A stretch of 64,000 bases of DNA from Cyanobacterium stanieri LEGE 03274 (GTDB lineage: Bacteria; Cyanobacteriota; Cyanobacteriia; Cyanobacteriales; Cyanobacteriaceae). The stretch spans positions 1 through 64,000 of the forward strand of contig NZ_JADEWC010000017.1 in NCBI RefSeq assembly GCF_015207825.1, written 5' to 3'. Positions 47,801 to 56,467 of the stretch are shown here, piece by piece (the stretch's first letter is position 1; the number at the start of each line of letters is the position of its first letter). The notes under the pieces were generated by a model that saw only the letters and a program-made list of their open reading frames with translations, was not told where the DNA came from and did not search any database. The translations under genes were made by a program, and so were the position numbers.

Positions 47801-48352
47801 ATGCAAGTTAACGATTTTATCTTTAAACAAGAGATTTCAGGCTCTCGTCGTCTTAGTAATTATCTAGTGGCGATCGCCTCTACCATCGGCGGAGTGGGCT
47901 TTTTATTAGCAGGATTATCTAGTTATTTTCACACTGATTTTCTCAAGGTTACTGATGTTTCTGGATTACAATTTGTACCCCAAGGTATAGCCCTTAGTTT
48001 TTATGGTGTGGCGGGTACATTATTAGCTTCTTATTTGTGGTTAAATATCTTTTTAAATGTAGGTAGTGGCTACAATGAATTTAATAAAAAAGAAGGAAAA
48101 GTAACTATTTTTAGACAAGGTTTTTTAGGTAAAAATAGACAGGTAAAAATAGTATATGATATTGATGATATTCAAGCAATTAGAGCGGAAATAAAAGAAG
48201 GATTAAACCCTAAAAGAACTCTTTATTTACGGGTAAAACCTAAAAGAGATATTCCTTTAACTCCTGTGGGTGAGCCTATCGCCCTTTCTGCCCTCGAAAA
48301 TCAAGGCGCTCAGTTAGCTCGTTTTCTCACTGTACCCCTCGAAGGTTTATAA
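47801..48352 (+). CDS. ycf4: Photosystem I assembly protein Ycf4
   Basis: A thylakoid membrane protein needed for efficient photosystem I assembly. It shows KQEISGSRRLSNYLVAIAS, then IGGVGFLLAGLSSYF (first helix), FVPQGIALSFYGVAGTLLASYLWL (second helix) and VTIFRQGFLGKNRQVKI in the conserved C-terminal half. I chose ATG 47801 (183 residues) because it fits the family length. The longer frame from TTG 47726 adds 25 residues not expected in Ycf4. Confidence 0.93.
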   Translation: MQVNDFIFKQEISGSRRLSNYLVAIASTIGGVGFLLAGLSSYFHTDFLKVTDVSGLQFVPQGIALSFYGVAGTLLASYLWLNIFLNVGSGYNEFNKKEGKVTIFRQGFLGKNRQVKIVYDIDDIQAIRAEIKEGLNPKRTLYLRVKPKRDIPLTPVGEPIALSALENQGAQLARFLTVPLEGL

Positions 48353-48526
48353 TATCACGCTCTGTTTACTTTTTTAAATCATAATTACTCTCTGGGGTGG
48401 CCATGGCTCACCCTTTAGTTTTTCTTATATGATTTACAATTTATATATATTGAACTTATATGGTTATTTGGCTTATCTCTCGCTACACTAAAAATAGTTA
48501 AGCAATAATAATCAATTAATCAAACA

Positions 48527-48826
48527 ATGATGAATTTTTCTTATGTACAGATTCCCAAGAAAATTTCCACAGCGCCCTTAGCCATTATCAAAGAGAAGTT
48601 AGGTAGTTGGGAAATTAAGGAGAAAAAAACTGCAAAAAGAGTTGTTAATTTGATTCCTAGTCAATGTCCGTTTGCTAGAGATGTTTATTTATTTAATCAA
48701 AAAATATTAACAATTCCTCCTCTATGTAAAATAAATCCTTTTTATGAAGATTTAATGATGTTGCGTTTTCGTGCTTTATGTTTTCTTAGTGAGATTGGAG
48801 AAGATATTACTCCTTATTGTCAATAA
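48527..48826 (+). CDS. Mo-nitrogenase C-terminal-like small protein (Mo-nitro_C family)
   Basis: The 99-residue protein contains NLIPSQCPFARDVYLFNQKI, ILTIPPLCKINPFYEDLMMLRFRALCFL and GEDITPYCQ. Conserved Cys residues in QCPF and PPLCK and the LNPxYEQLxxLRFRAL pattern match the small cyanobacterial proteins named after the nitrogenase C-terminal domain. They are widespread in non-diazotrophs, so the name does not imply nitrogen fixation. There are no nif genes in this window. Confidence 0.8.
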   Translation: MMNFSYVQIPKKISTAPLAIIKEKLGSWEIKEKKTAKRVVNLIPSQCPFARDVYLFNQKILTIPPLCKINPFYEDLMMLRFRALCFLSEIGEDITPYCQ

Positions 48827-48865
48827 TAATATTGTAAAAAAGTTTTTTCAAAAGAGGTAATTGAG

Positions 48866-49018
48866 ATGTTAGCAGGATTTAAAATTAAAGTTTGCCCCAT
48901 TTGTCGGGGTAGTGGTAAAATTTTAGTAAGAGAAAAAAACCCCTCTTATACAGGAGTAAAAGAATATCATCAAAAAACCTGTAATCATTGTCAAGGTAAA
49001 GGAATTATCGATAGTTAG
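48866..49018 (+). CDS. Small DnaJ-like zinc-finger protein (two CxxCxGxG motifs)
   Basis: This 50-residue frame starts MLAGFKIKVCPICRGSGKIL and ends CNHCQGKGIIDS. The two CxxCxGxG motifs (from Cys10 and Cys39) form half of the zinc centre of DnaJ and are like the BSD2/DnaJ-type small proteins of cyanobacteria and plants. AGAGG lies upstream of the ATG. Location 39 bp after the Mo-nitro_C-like gene suggests co-transcription. A thiol/chaperone role is inferred. Confidence 0.72.
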   Translation: MLAGFKIKVCPICRGSGKILVREKNPSYTGVKEYHQKTCNHCQGKGIIDS

Positions 49019-49025
49019 GATTTGA

Positions 49026-50180
49026 CTAAATCGCAAATAATGACAAAATTTGGTTAACAGCATCAATAAGAATAGTGGCACTTTTTTCTATTTCTTCATG
49101 GGTAGTAAATTTGCCGATACCGATTCTCAAGGCACTTTCTATCAACTCATCTTCTAGGTTTATTGCCCTCAATACATGGGAAGGGGCTAGGGTTTGGGTG
49201 GTACAAGCTGAGCCAGTGGAGATGGCTATTTTATCCCTTATTCTAGCAATCATAGCACTGTTAGGGACATGGGGAATAGATATATGAAGATTTCCTGCTA
49301 GGCGGTTATGGATGTCACCGTTGATGATTAATGAAGGGATTTGTGATTGTAATATTGATTGTAGATGATTTCGTTTAAGAGCGATCGCCCTTTCGTCTTC
49401 TACCATTTCCAATTGTCTGAGATAACAAGCCTCTCCTAAAGCCACTATTCCTGATACATTGAGTGTACCTGATCGCAGTCCGTTTTGATGTCCTCCTCCA
49501 TAAATGAGGGGTTGAAGATGATACCCTTGTTTGACGATTAATGCACCGATGCCCTTGGGGGCGTATAATTTATGTCCGGAGATAGTTAGGAAGGTGATAC
49601 CCCAATCTTGAAAATTAAGGGGAATTTTACCCACTGCCTGAGAGCCATCACATAAAAAAGGGATATGATATGTTTGGGCAATTTTACCAATTTCTTGGAT
49701 AGGGTAAATGTTACCGATTTCGTTGTTGGCTGCCATGACACAGAGTAAGGATGCGCCTTGAGTGCATATTTTTTCGAGATATTCTAAGTCAATTCTGCCT
49801 TTCTTATCTACCTTTAGCCATGTGATTTTGCCTAATCCTCGTTTTACCATGGCTTGGCAGGTATCAATGACGGCTTTATGTTCGAGGGGTGAGATAATGA
49901 AATGGTGAGGGGGTGTTAATCCTTGGATGACGGTGTTAATGCTTTCGGTGGCGCCAGAGGTGAAAATAATTTCTTGGGCTTGACAGTTGATTAAGTCGGC
50001 TATTTGTTGTTTTGCTTTTTTGATCACATTTAAGGTGCGATCGCCCCATAGATGATCTATACTACTAGGATTACCAAAATTATCGATCATCGAGTCATAT
50101 ATCACATCGAGTAAGCGGCGATCTACTGGAGTAGTAGAATGATAATCTAAGTAGATAGGATTAAGCATTTTTTCTAACAT
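49026..50180 (-). CDS. Cysteine desulfurase, class I NifS/IscS/DndA-like
   Basis: A PLP enzyme giving a protein-bound persulfide. YLDYHSTTPVD is the N-terminal mark, ISGHKLYAPKGIGALIV carries the PLP Lys, LRSGTLN binds phosphate, and STGSACTTQTLAPSHVLRAI carries the reactive Cys on the flexible class I loop. It is clearly different from the SufS at 5611. It lies only 46 bp downstream of the last restriction-type gene, on the same strand, so it may be the sulfur donor of the adjacent sulfur-handling island (like DndA/SspA), or a housekeeping IscS placed at its edge. No iscU or other isc gene is nearby. Confidence 0.9.
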   Translation of the reverse strand: MLEKMLNPIYLDYHSTTPVDRRLLDVIYDSMIDNFGNPSSIDHLWGDRTLNVIKKAKQQIADLINCQAQEIIFTSGATESINTVIQGLTPPHHFIISPLEHKAVIDTCQAMVKRGLGKITWLKVDKKGRIDLEYLEKICTQGASLLCVMAANNEIGNIYPIQEIGKIAQTYHIPFLCDGSQAVGKIPLNFQDWGITFLTISGHKLYAPKGIGALIVKQGYHLQPLIYGGGHQNGLRSGTLNVSGIVALGEACYLRQLEMVEDERAIALKRNHLQSILQSQIPSLIINGDIHNRLAGNLHISIPHVPNSAMIARIRDKIAISTGSACTTQTLAPSHVLRAINLEDELIESALRIGIGKFTTHEEIEKSATILIDAVNQILSLFAI

Positions 50181-50226
50181 AATCGATGATGCGTTACTAG
50201 TTTCCCCTCATTCTGCAATGATTAGT

Positions 50227-51027
50227 TTAGTCTTCTTTTTTACAAAGAGTATTTATTTCTTCTTCAGAAATTTCATGTTTCAATACTAATTGATAGTGTT
50301 TTTCTTCTACCACAGAAAGACGGAATTTTTCCTGAGTTTCTTCTACAGATAACTCTAAAATAGCTACATCATTATTGCTTAAAAACTGCAAAGCAATAGG
50401 CTTACAAATTAGATTGGGATAGCGAATTTTACAAAACTCAATATCTTGCATAACTTGTACAATACCAAAGCTATCACCAGGTGATTTCGCTTGACAAGGT
50501 AAAACAAAATGAGCACCTCTTTTATTAATTCCTAAATAAATTTCATCTATTTCAATTTGTCCGATAGTATCTATACTGGTTCTTAAATGATTTTGAATTG
50601 AATAACAAGTTAATCCAGTAAATATATCAATTAGTCGATTATATCGAACTTTTGTTAATAAGGCTTGTTCATCCATACCCGGTGCATAGCGTTTCACAAT
50701 TTCGGGAGTAGCATCTGGTATTTTTATTAACTGTCTATTTTTTGTTACTTCAATTTTTCCGGGAGTTGCTTGTCTAAATTCATATGAAGCTCTACCAGTA
50801 CCAATTATAATCCAATCAGTATTTTCGGGAGCTTTATTTTTGATAGAATCAGGCAAATTTCTTATAAAGCGATAAGTGTAAGGAATATCACCTAAATTTT
50901 TTATTCTACTGATATTTAAAGTGTCACAGGCTTCAGCTAATTCTTCTCTACCAAATGATACTGTTTTATAGCCTTCCCTATAATTATTAAAAAATACTGT
51001 TTCTATAATGTCATCATATTTACTCAT
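50227..51027 (-). CDS. Putative restriction endonuclease partner with PD-(D/E)xK-like motif
   Basis: The 266-residue protein starts at ATG 51027, overlapping the end of the methyltransferase by 4 bp. It has no recognised family name. Residues about 157-181 read GQIEIDEIYLGINKRG followed by AHFVLPCQAK, resembling the PD-(D/E)xK nuclease core with Asp/Glu followed by (Q/E)xK after one strand. The N-terminal half (EELAEACDTLNISRIKNLGD) could recognise DNA. Genetic coupling to a C5 methyltransferase makes a type II restriction enzyme likely. The call is inference. Confidence 0.65.
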   Translation of the reverse strand: MSKYDDIIETVFFNNYREGYKTVSFGREELAEACDTLNISRIKNLGDIPYTYRFIRNLPDSIKNKAPENTDWIIIGTGRASYEFRQATPGKIEVTKNRQLIKIPDATPEIVKRYAPGMDEQALLTKVRYNRLIDIFTGLTCYSIQNHLRTSIDTIGQIEIDEIYLGINKRGAHFVLPCQAKSPGDSFGIVQVMQDIEFCKIRYPNLICKPIALQFLSNNDVAILELSVEETQEKFRLSVVEEKHYQLVLKHEISEEEINTLCKKED

Positions 51028-52265
51028 AAAACACTCATTTTTAATCTTTTTCTTTTCGCAATTATATCATTAGAAACATTCCAATAATTTGATGCTTTGT
51101 CCATATTATATGCCATAAATTCAATATCTATTTTTTCTAATTTTCTCACGTCTAATTGGTTAATATCTATTTCTAAAACCTTAATTATTTCGTTTCCTAT
51201 TGCCTTCGCTAACATGGGAATAACTGCGTTACCAATTTCTCGGAAACCATGCCAAATTGTCTCATGAAATAAAAACCAATCAGGAAATGTGTGCAGTCTT
51301 CCTGCTTCCCTTACTGTAATACATCTTGGCTGATTGTAGTGGATTGGACGAGCGGCGGTATAAGCCCCTTTATCTCTAGCAGTTCCAGCCCTTAATGTGT
51401 TACACAATCCTGTAGGTGAAAGTTTCAAGAAACGACTGATTTTTTCTACTTCCCCTTGAGGAGTATTTTGAAAACGTTGTCTTGATTTTTCTGTGTGATT
51501 TGAGCCTACATGGTTATAAACTAAATTATCTCGTTGTCGATCATGACATAATTTATAAATCCCTTGAGGTTTTAAGGCAAAATTACGCCTAAATCCTGAG
51601 TAATCGAGTTTATTTACCTCTATACCTTCATTTTTACCAATAAAAGCGGAAATACTGCTTAAATCATTGATAGTATTCTCCACATCATTATATTCACCTG
51701 TTTCGAGAGGATAATTAACAGGTTGCATATCATGACGACTACCCATGAGGATAAGGCGTTTTCGCTTCTGGGGTGCCCCAAAAAGACTTGCATCGAGAAT
51801 TTGAATCGGCTTGGCGATGTGATAACCCAATGACTCAAATTCGTTGATTAGTTCTTCTAAAAATTGTTTATGCTTACCAACGGCGATACCGGGGACATTT
51901 TCAAAGACAAAATATTTCGGTTGTAAATCTCGAATCACTCGCACATATTCAAATACCAATGAATTACGGGGATCATCTAATTGTCTTTTTCCCATGAGAG
52001 AAAACCCTTGACAGGGTGGACCACCTGCGATTAAATCGATTTCATCGATACCTTTATCTTGAAGAATCCCTTTTAAATACTCGGTTTTGAGATGGTTTAT
52101 ATCTTGGCAAATAGTGTGAGTATAAGGAAAATTGAGATGATGAATTAGAGCATGAATTGCATCAAACTCAACAGCTACCACTACATCAAATCCAGAGGCT
52201 TCTAAACCCAAGGACATTCCCCCACATCCTGAAAATAAATCCATTGCAATTGGTCTTTTCATCAT
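51024..52265 (-). CDS. DNA (cytosine-5) methyltransferase
   Basis: The enzyme methylates C5 of cytosine in a short recognition site. Motif I is DLFSGCGGMSLGLEASGFDV, motif IV AGGPPCQGFSLMG (catalytic Cys in PCQ), motif VI VFENVPGI, motif VIII QKRKRLILMGS, motif IX TVREAGRLHTFPDWF and motif X IGNAVIPMLAKAIGNEI. All are present in the normal order in 413 residues, and the variable region sits between VIII and IX. Its stop overlaps the start of the nuclease candidate, a usual restriction-modification arrangement. Some cyanobacterial C5 enzymes methylate CGATCG, the HIP1 core; this one's site cannot be read from sequence. Confidence 0.95.
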   Translation of the reverse strand: MMKRPIAMDLFSGCGGMSLGLEASGFDVVVAVEFDAIHALIHHLNFPYTHTICQDINHLKTEYLKGILQDKGIDEIDLIAGGPPCQGFSLMGKRQLDDPRNSLVFEYVRVIRDLQPKYFVFENVPGIAVGKHKQFLEELINEFESLGYHIAKPIQILDASLFGAPQKRKRLILMGSRHDMQPVNYPLETGEYNDVENTINDLSSISAFIGKNEGIEVNKLDYSGFRRNFALKPQGIYKLCHDRQRDNLVYNHVGSNHTEKSRQRFQNTPQGEVEKISRFLKLSPTGLCNTLRAGTARDKGAYTAARPIHYNQPRCITVREAGRLHTFPDWFLFHETIWHGFREIGNAVIPMLAKAIGNEIIKVLEIDINQLDVRKLEKIDIEFMAYNMDKASNYWNVSNDIIAKRKRLKMSVL

Positions 52266-52506
52266 TTGAAAATAATACTACCTACTCACTTTATCAAGAA
52301 AATATTTTCATTTCAAGATCTTCAGATATTATTAAAATTTCGTCCACTACTATTGATACATTAAACTGTGCTTTAATAATAGAAAAAAATAATATAAAAA
52401 ACTGATTAAGTATGCTATTTTTATGTTCAGCATTCAGTAATAAATCAGATGTTTTCAATGTATGATAATCTCCATATTAAGCAATATATTAATAAGAATT
52501 TAACCT

Positions 52507-53961
52507 CTACATCACATCAACGATAATATCCCTCTCATACTGTTTAAACTCATCATCCAGATTGTACAATAAACCATGAATATTTTGTCGTAACTCTCGA
52601 GCAGGTTTTAAACAATTCAATAAATACTCCTCCGTTGTTAAATTAAGGCTAGGATAAAGTATTTTCAAAAAACCAGAAGCACTTTTTAAAATTGCATTTT
52701 CATCTCTTATAGATACCTTAGAAATAAAATTAGTATGAGATTTTGCATAATGATAAAAACGATTATCCTTCCTCAAACTCAATAAAACATCCCCAAAAAA
52801 ATCAGTTTTTAAACCTATCTGATAAGCCGTCATTTTTGATTGAAACTTAGGAATTTTCCACCCCGGAATAATTCCCGCAAAACGATCTAATAAAGCCGTT
52901 TCTGAAAAAAACTTAGGCAGATTTTTAATTAAATTATCTTCATTTTTCGGACGTTGATAAGCATCCAATTCGATATTAGCTAACAACACCAAACTACAAT
53001 CACTACTTATATCAGCAAACCCCGCCCGATTATAACGCCCATTCGCCAAATAAGTTTTTAAAGGGCCAATCATTTCGTCAGGATTATCAAAAGTTAAACT
53101 TTGAACCTCATCTAACACAGTAACATCATAAGTACCCAATAAACCTATTTCCCCAGTTCTACCATTAAAAAATAATCGTGGCGCCGTTATTTTCCCTCCA
53201 CTTACCACCATTACCTTACTATTAACATTCTCATAAAAGAAACTTTTTCCCGTGCCTTTAGGCGCCAATTCCATCACATGATAGTTAGATTCTACGAGAG
53301 GTAATAATCTACTGAAAACCCAGATTTTTGCATCATTATTATAGCCAGAATCTTCAGGGTTTAAACCCATCGAACAAAACATTAAATCTCGCCATTCTTC
53401 AAAGGTAAACTCATCACGACATCGAGCATAATATCTTAAATCCACTTCTGAAGATTGAAAAGGATCAAAATTGCAAATATTAATGTTATACTTTCCCTGT
53501 TCATTCACACTATAATTAAGGGTAATTTTCCCCCATAATCCTCTCCCTAATAATAAAGGATATTTTTCAAGAATATCAGAATCAATATCACATTCTCTAA
53601 GGTTTAAAATAGGAATACTTGCCAAGGGTTTTTGTATTTCATCCGTTGCTTTTTCAAGGGGAATTCTTACCTTTAATTTAGCAATTAACTGATATTCTTC
53701 TCCCTGATATACTTTATATTTGATTCTTTCCTTATCATCTTTTCTCGGAAAGGCTTTCATTACTAAACTGTTTACCCTATCATGCTCTGCATTACTTAAA
53801 TCACCTCTACCCGGTGCAATTTTATCTAATATCCATTCAGCCACAAAACTAGGCACTCCGACTTTATTTAATCCGCTAGACGGTAATCTTGTTTTATCAA
53901 TGGAATAGTCGCTAAATATTTGATTTACTAAATCATTCTGATAGGGATTATTGTGGTGCAT
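52507..53961 (-). CDS. BrxL-like AAA ATPase lacking the Lon protease domain
   Basis: The protein resembles BrxL of BREX phage defence: ELAPKGTGKSFFYENVN is Walker A (residues about 231-247), VVSGGKITAPRLFFN follows, TVLDEVQSLTFDNPDEMIGPLK is Walker B with its BrxL-specific continuation, and LLDRFAGIIPGWKIPK is another BrxL mark. The usual BrxL is about 680 residues, with a C-terminal Lon-like protease domain; here it stops at 484, so that domain is absent. The N-terminal part binds DNA in BrxL. It is followed by a 241-bp gap before the methyltransferase. Confidence 0.85.
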   Translation of the reverse strand: MHHNNPYQNDLVNQIFSDYSIDKTRLPSSGLNKVGVPSFVAEWILDKIAPGRGDLSNAEHDRVNSLVMKAFPRKDDKERIKYKVYQGEEYQLIAKLKVRIPLEKATDEIQKPLASIPILNLRECDIDSDILEKYPLLLGRGLWGKITLNYSVNEQGKYNINICNFDPFQSSEVDLRYYARCRDEFTFEEWRDLMFCSMGLNPEDSGYNNDAKIWVFSRLLPLVESNYHVMELAPKGTGKSFFYENVNSKVMVVSGGKITAPRLFFNGRTGEIGLLGTYDVTVLDEVQSLTFDNPDEMIGPLKTYLANGRYNRAGFADISSDCSLVLLANIELDAYQRPKNEDNLIKNLPKFFSETALLDRFAGIIPGWKIPKFQSKMTAYQIGLKTDFFGDVLLSLRKDNRFYHYAKSHTNFISKVSIRDENAILKSASGFLKILYPSLNLTTEEYLLNCLKPARELRQNIHGLLYNLDDEFKQYERDIIVDVM

Positions 53962-54049
53962 GATTATATTTTTTTGTAATCTTTAAACAATATTGAAAAG
54001 TGATTATTTTTTGTACTATAGATAAATATAGTAATTAAAAACACTTAAT

Positions 54050-56410
54050 CTATAAAAATTCGTCAATTCCTGTAGCAAAACCGCTATTATATTCAGTTTT
54101 ATTGTGATTGGTAGTTAGTCGGAAAAGAATTTTATTTTTATCGGCTAATTCTCCTAAACTGGCTTTAATATTTTCTTTTGCTAATTTTTCTACATCAATT
54201 TGTTTTGTTTTTATAATTGTAGCTACGTGTTTTTCTATATCTTCATCTAATAAACCTTGTCCTTTTAACTGTGCTTTTTGTAATTCCAATTGATTATTAA
54301 ATTCTTTAGATTTAATACTGCTATCAATACCTTTATTTATAAATTCTTTTCTCAGATTTAATATGCTGTCAATAATACTAGGTAATATCTTTAAATATTT
54401 CTGTGCTAAATCTTGACTATCTGGAGAATTTAATTCTTCTAATAATCCTTGATAACTATATTTACAATGCACCATTTCTAAGATAGCATAACGGAAAAAT
54501 ATCCATTGACTCTCATTTAATTCTTTAAGATGAAGATGCAACAAACCTCTTAAACCTAATTCACTAGGGTTAAATACATTAATTCTTGATTCATTTATTA
54601 AACCAGTTAGGGTATGGTGTAAACTATCGGATGATGAAGAAAAATATTTGTTTAAAGCCTTTAAATATAATTGAGAAATAAACTTAGTAATTCTCAGTCT
54701 TTCTTCATAGGATGTAGATTGATTATTTTCAATCATTAATTCAACAATAGAATGAATTGTCATGGGATAACCTAATTGAAAAGCCTGAGTAGAAATAGCA
54801 TCTAAAATAGATTTTGCTTTGGCTAATAACTCTTTTTTTTCGTTTTCGCTATTATTGTCTAAAAAACGATCGCACTCTATACTAAACAATTTACAAGCAG
54901 TATTTAACTTTATTTTATCTTCCCAAGTTTCTACGGCTTTTAAGGTATTTTTTGCATCTTTTAACTGATTATGAAGATAATCACTGATGGGTTTACCTTC
55001 TTCCTGATACTTATTAATTTTATCCTTTAAACGATGGATATGATCTTCAAAAATTGCTTGAACTGCACTACCTTCAAACAATAAATTAAAAGATTTAATG
55101 TGAATTTCTTCGGTGCGTAATAAAGGAGTTTGTAACTGCTGATAAACTTCTCTCATGGCTTGATTATAAACCGCAAAGGGAGTAAATTGATCGAATAAAG
55201 GTAACAAAACTACATCCGTTAAATTGCCCAATAAATTAACCGCTAATTGTACCTGTTGTAAAGGGTGATATTTTCCCGAAAAACGATCATAATAATTCCA
55301 TTTTTGCTCTAATTCTGTACCTTTTAATAAATCCTCACAACGCTCTTTATTTTTAACTCGACGCTTATCGGTAATATCTTTTACCGACTCATCAAGATTA
55401 AAAGCATCTTTCATGCCAAAACTAATGGCACAATGAATTTTATGTAATGCTACAGCTGTACAATATTCCAATTGCCCTGTAACCACTTCACTTTTACGGG
55501 TATCGGCATCAGAAAGACTATCACCAAAGGCAAAGGAGTAAATACGCGCCACCGAGGAATTATCTTCCCCCCTATCTTTTAACTGGGATAGGGTATTACG
55601 CATCATACGGGCGGCTAAATCTTCATCATCTAATAATAACTCCCTTGATGGACTAATACGTTTAGCATTTTTGTTTACTACCACAAAGATTTCTCGAGAG
55701 ACACTTTTTAAGTCGATGCCTTGGGTTTGTAAAGCCTGATTACCTTCATATAAATCAGGAAAAAAGACAATACAAACAGGTAATTCTAAGTTTTTTATCT
55801 GCTGTTGATTTACTTGTAAATGATTATAATAAGATGCGTATTTATTATCTCCCCATTTTTGGTTTATGGTGCGGTGAAGGGCTAAAATTGCCATGGCTCG
55901 ATGTTGTCCATCAACAATTATTAAAGCACTCTGTTTTTGGTTATATTTTAACACTCCTAAAGGGGTTAATTGTCCATTTAAAGTATGTTTTTCAAATTCA
56001 AATAAATTACCAAAACTCATGGATGTATCGTTTTGATGGGTAAGGGGAGGATAATAGGGTAATATACCTGATTTATCAATTCTTTTTGGGGCTAAAACTG
56101 CCAATATAGGCGGAAAAAAACGAGCATTAGAGCCACTTTCACCGAGTAGGTAAGGAATCAAGTCGTTAGCTACCCTAGAATCGTCTAAGTCTCTTTGTAG
56201 TAATTCGTCGAAGGTTAATTCATCAATTTTGAAAATTTCTCGCCAAGGCACCATTTGATCTGCTAAACTATTTTCCCAACTATTTTCTACCCCTGGCTTC
56301 ATTTTTGTAAGTAAATATTGGGCGGTAATATGTTTATTTTCTGACTCAATGGTAAATTCTCCATAAGTACCATAAACATCTTGTTTTTGCACACCAAAGT
56401 TTAAATTCAT
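54050..56410 (-). CDS. Large DGQHR-domain protein (DndB-like)
   Basis: The DGQHR signature ALIIVDGQHRAMAILALHRT lies at about residues 162-181, after an N-terminal part of ParB/DndB-like style. Further in are QGIDLKSVSREIFVVVNKNA and ISPSRELLLDDEDLAARMM, both seen in DndB proteins. DndB regulates or assists phosphorothioate DNA modification. At 786 residues it is about twice as long as usual DndB; the extra C-terminal half is helical, without known motifs, and has coiled-coil-like stretches (KINKYQEEGKPISDYLHNQL). It lies between the DUF262 gene (57 bp) and the BrxL-like gene (88 bp). Confidence 0.8.
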   Translation of the reverse strand: MNLNFGVQKQDVYGTYGEFTIESENKHITAQYLLTKMKPGVENSWENSLADQMVPWREIFKIDELTFDELLQRDLDDSRVANDLIPYLLGESGSNARFFPPILAVLAPKRIDKSGILPYYPPLTHQNDTSMSFGNLFEFEKHTLNGQLTPLGVLKYNQKQSALIIVDGQHRAMAILALHRTINQKWGDNKYASYYNHLQVNQQQIKNLELPVCIVFFPDLYEGNQALQTQGIDLKSVSREIFVVVNKNAKRISPSRELLLDDEDLAARMMRNTLSQLKDRGEDNSSVARIYSFAFGDSLSDADTRKSEVVTGQLEYCTAVALHKIHCAISFGMKDAFNLDESVKDITDKRRVKNKERCEDLLKGTELEQKWNYYDRFSGKYHPLQQVQLAVNLLGNLTDVVLLPLFDQFTPFAVYNQAMREVYQQLQTPLLRTEEIHIKSFNLLFEGSAVQAIFEDHIHRLKDKINKYQEEGKPISDYLHNQLKDAKNTLKAVETWEDKIKLNTACKLFSIECDRFLDNNSENEKKELLAKAKSILDAISTQAFQLGYPMTIHSIVELMIENNQSTSYEERLRITKFISQLYLKALNKYFSSSSDSLHHTLTGLINESRINVFNPSELGLRGLLHLHLKELNESQWIFFRYAILEMVHCKYSYQGLLEELNSPDSQDLAQKYLKILPSIIDSILNLRKEFINKGIDSSIKSKEFNNQLELQKAQLKGQGLLDEDIEKHVATIIKTKQIDVEKLAKENIKASLGELADKNKILFRLTTNHNKTEYNSGFATGIDEFL

Positions 56411-56467
56411 AATTTTTATTTTGAATTATTTATTACATTTAAAAAACGATAAAGTAGTTCTTCTATT

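Noticed and set aside
48527-48826. Evidence of nitrogen fixation from the Mo-nitrogenase-like small protein
   Set aside because: The small family occurs widely in non-fixing cyanobacteria and no nif gene is seen here.
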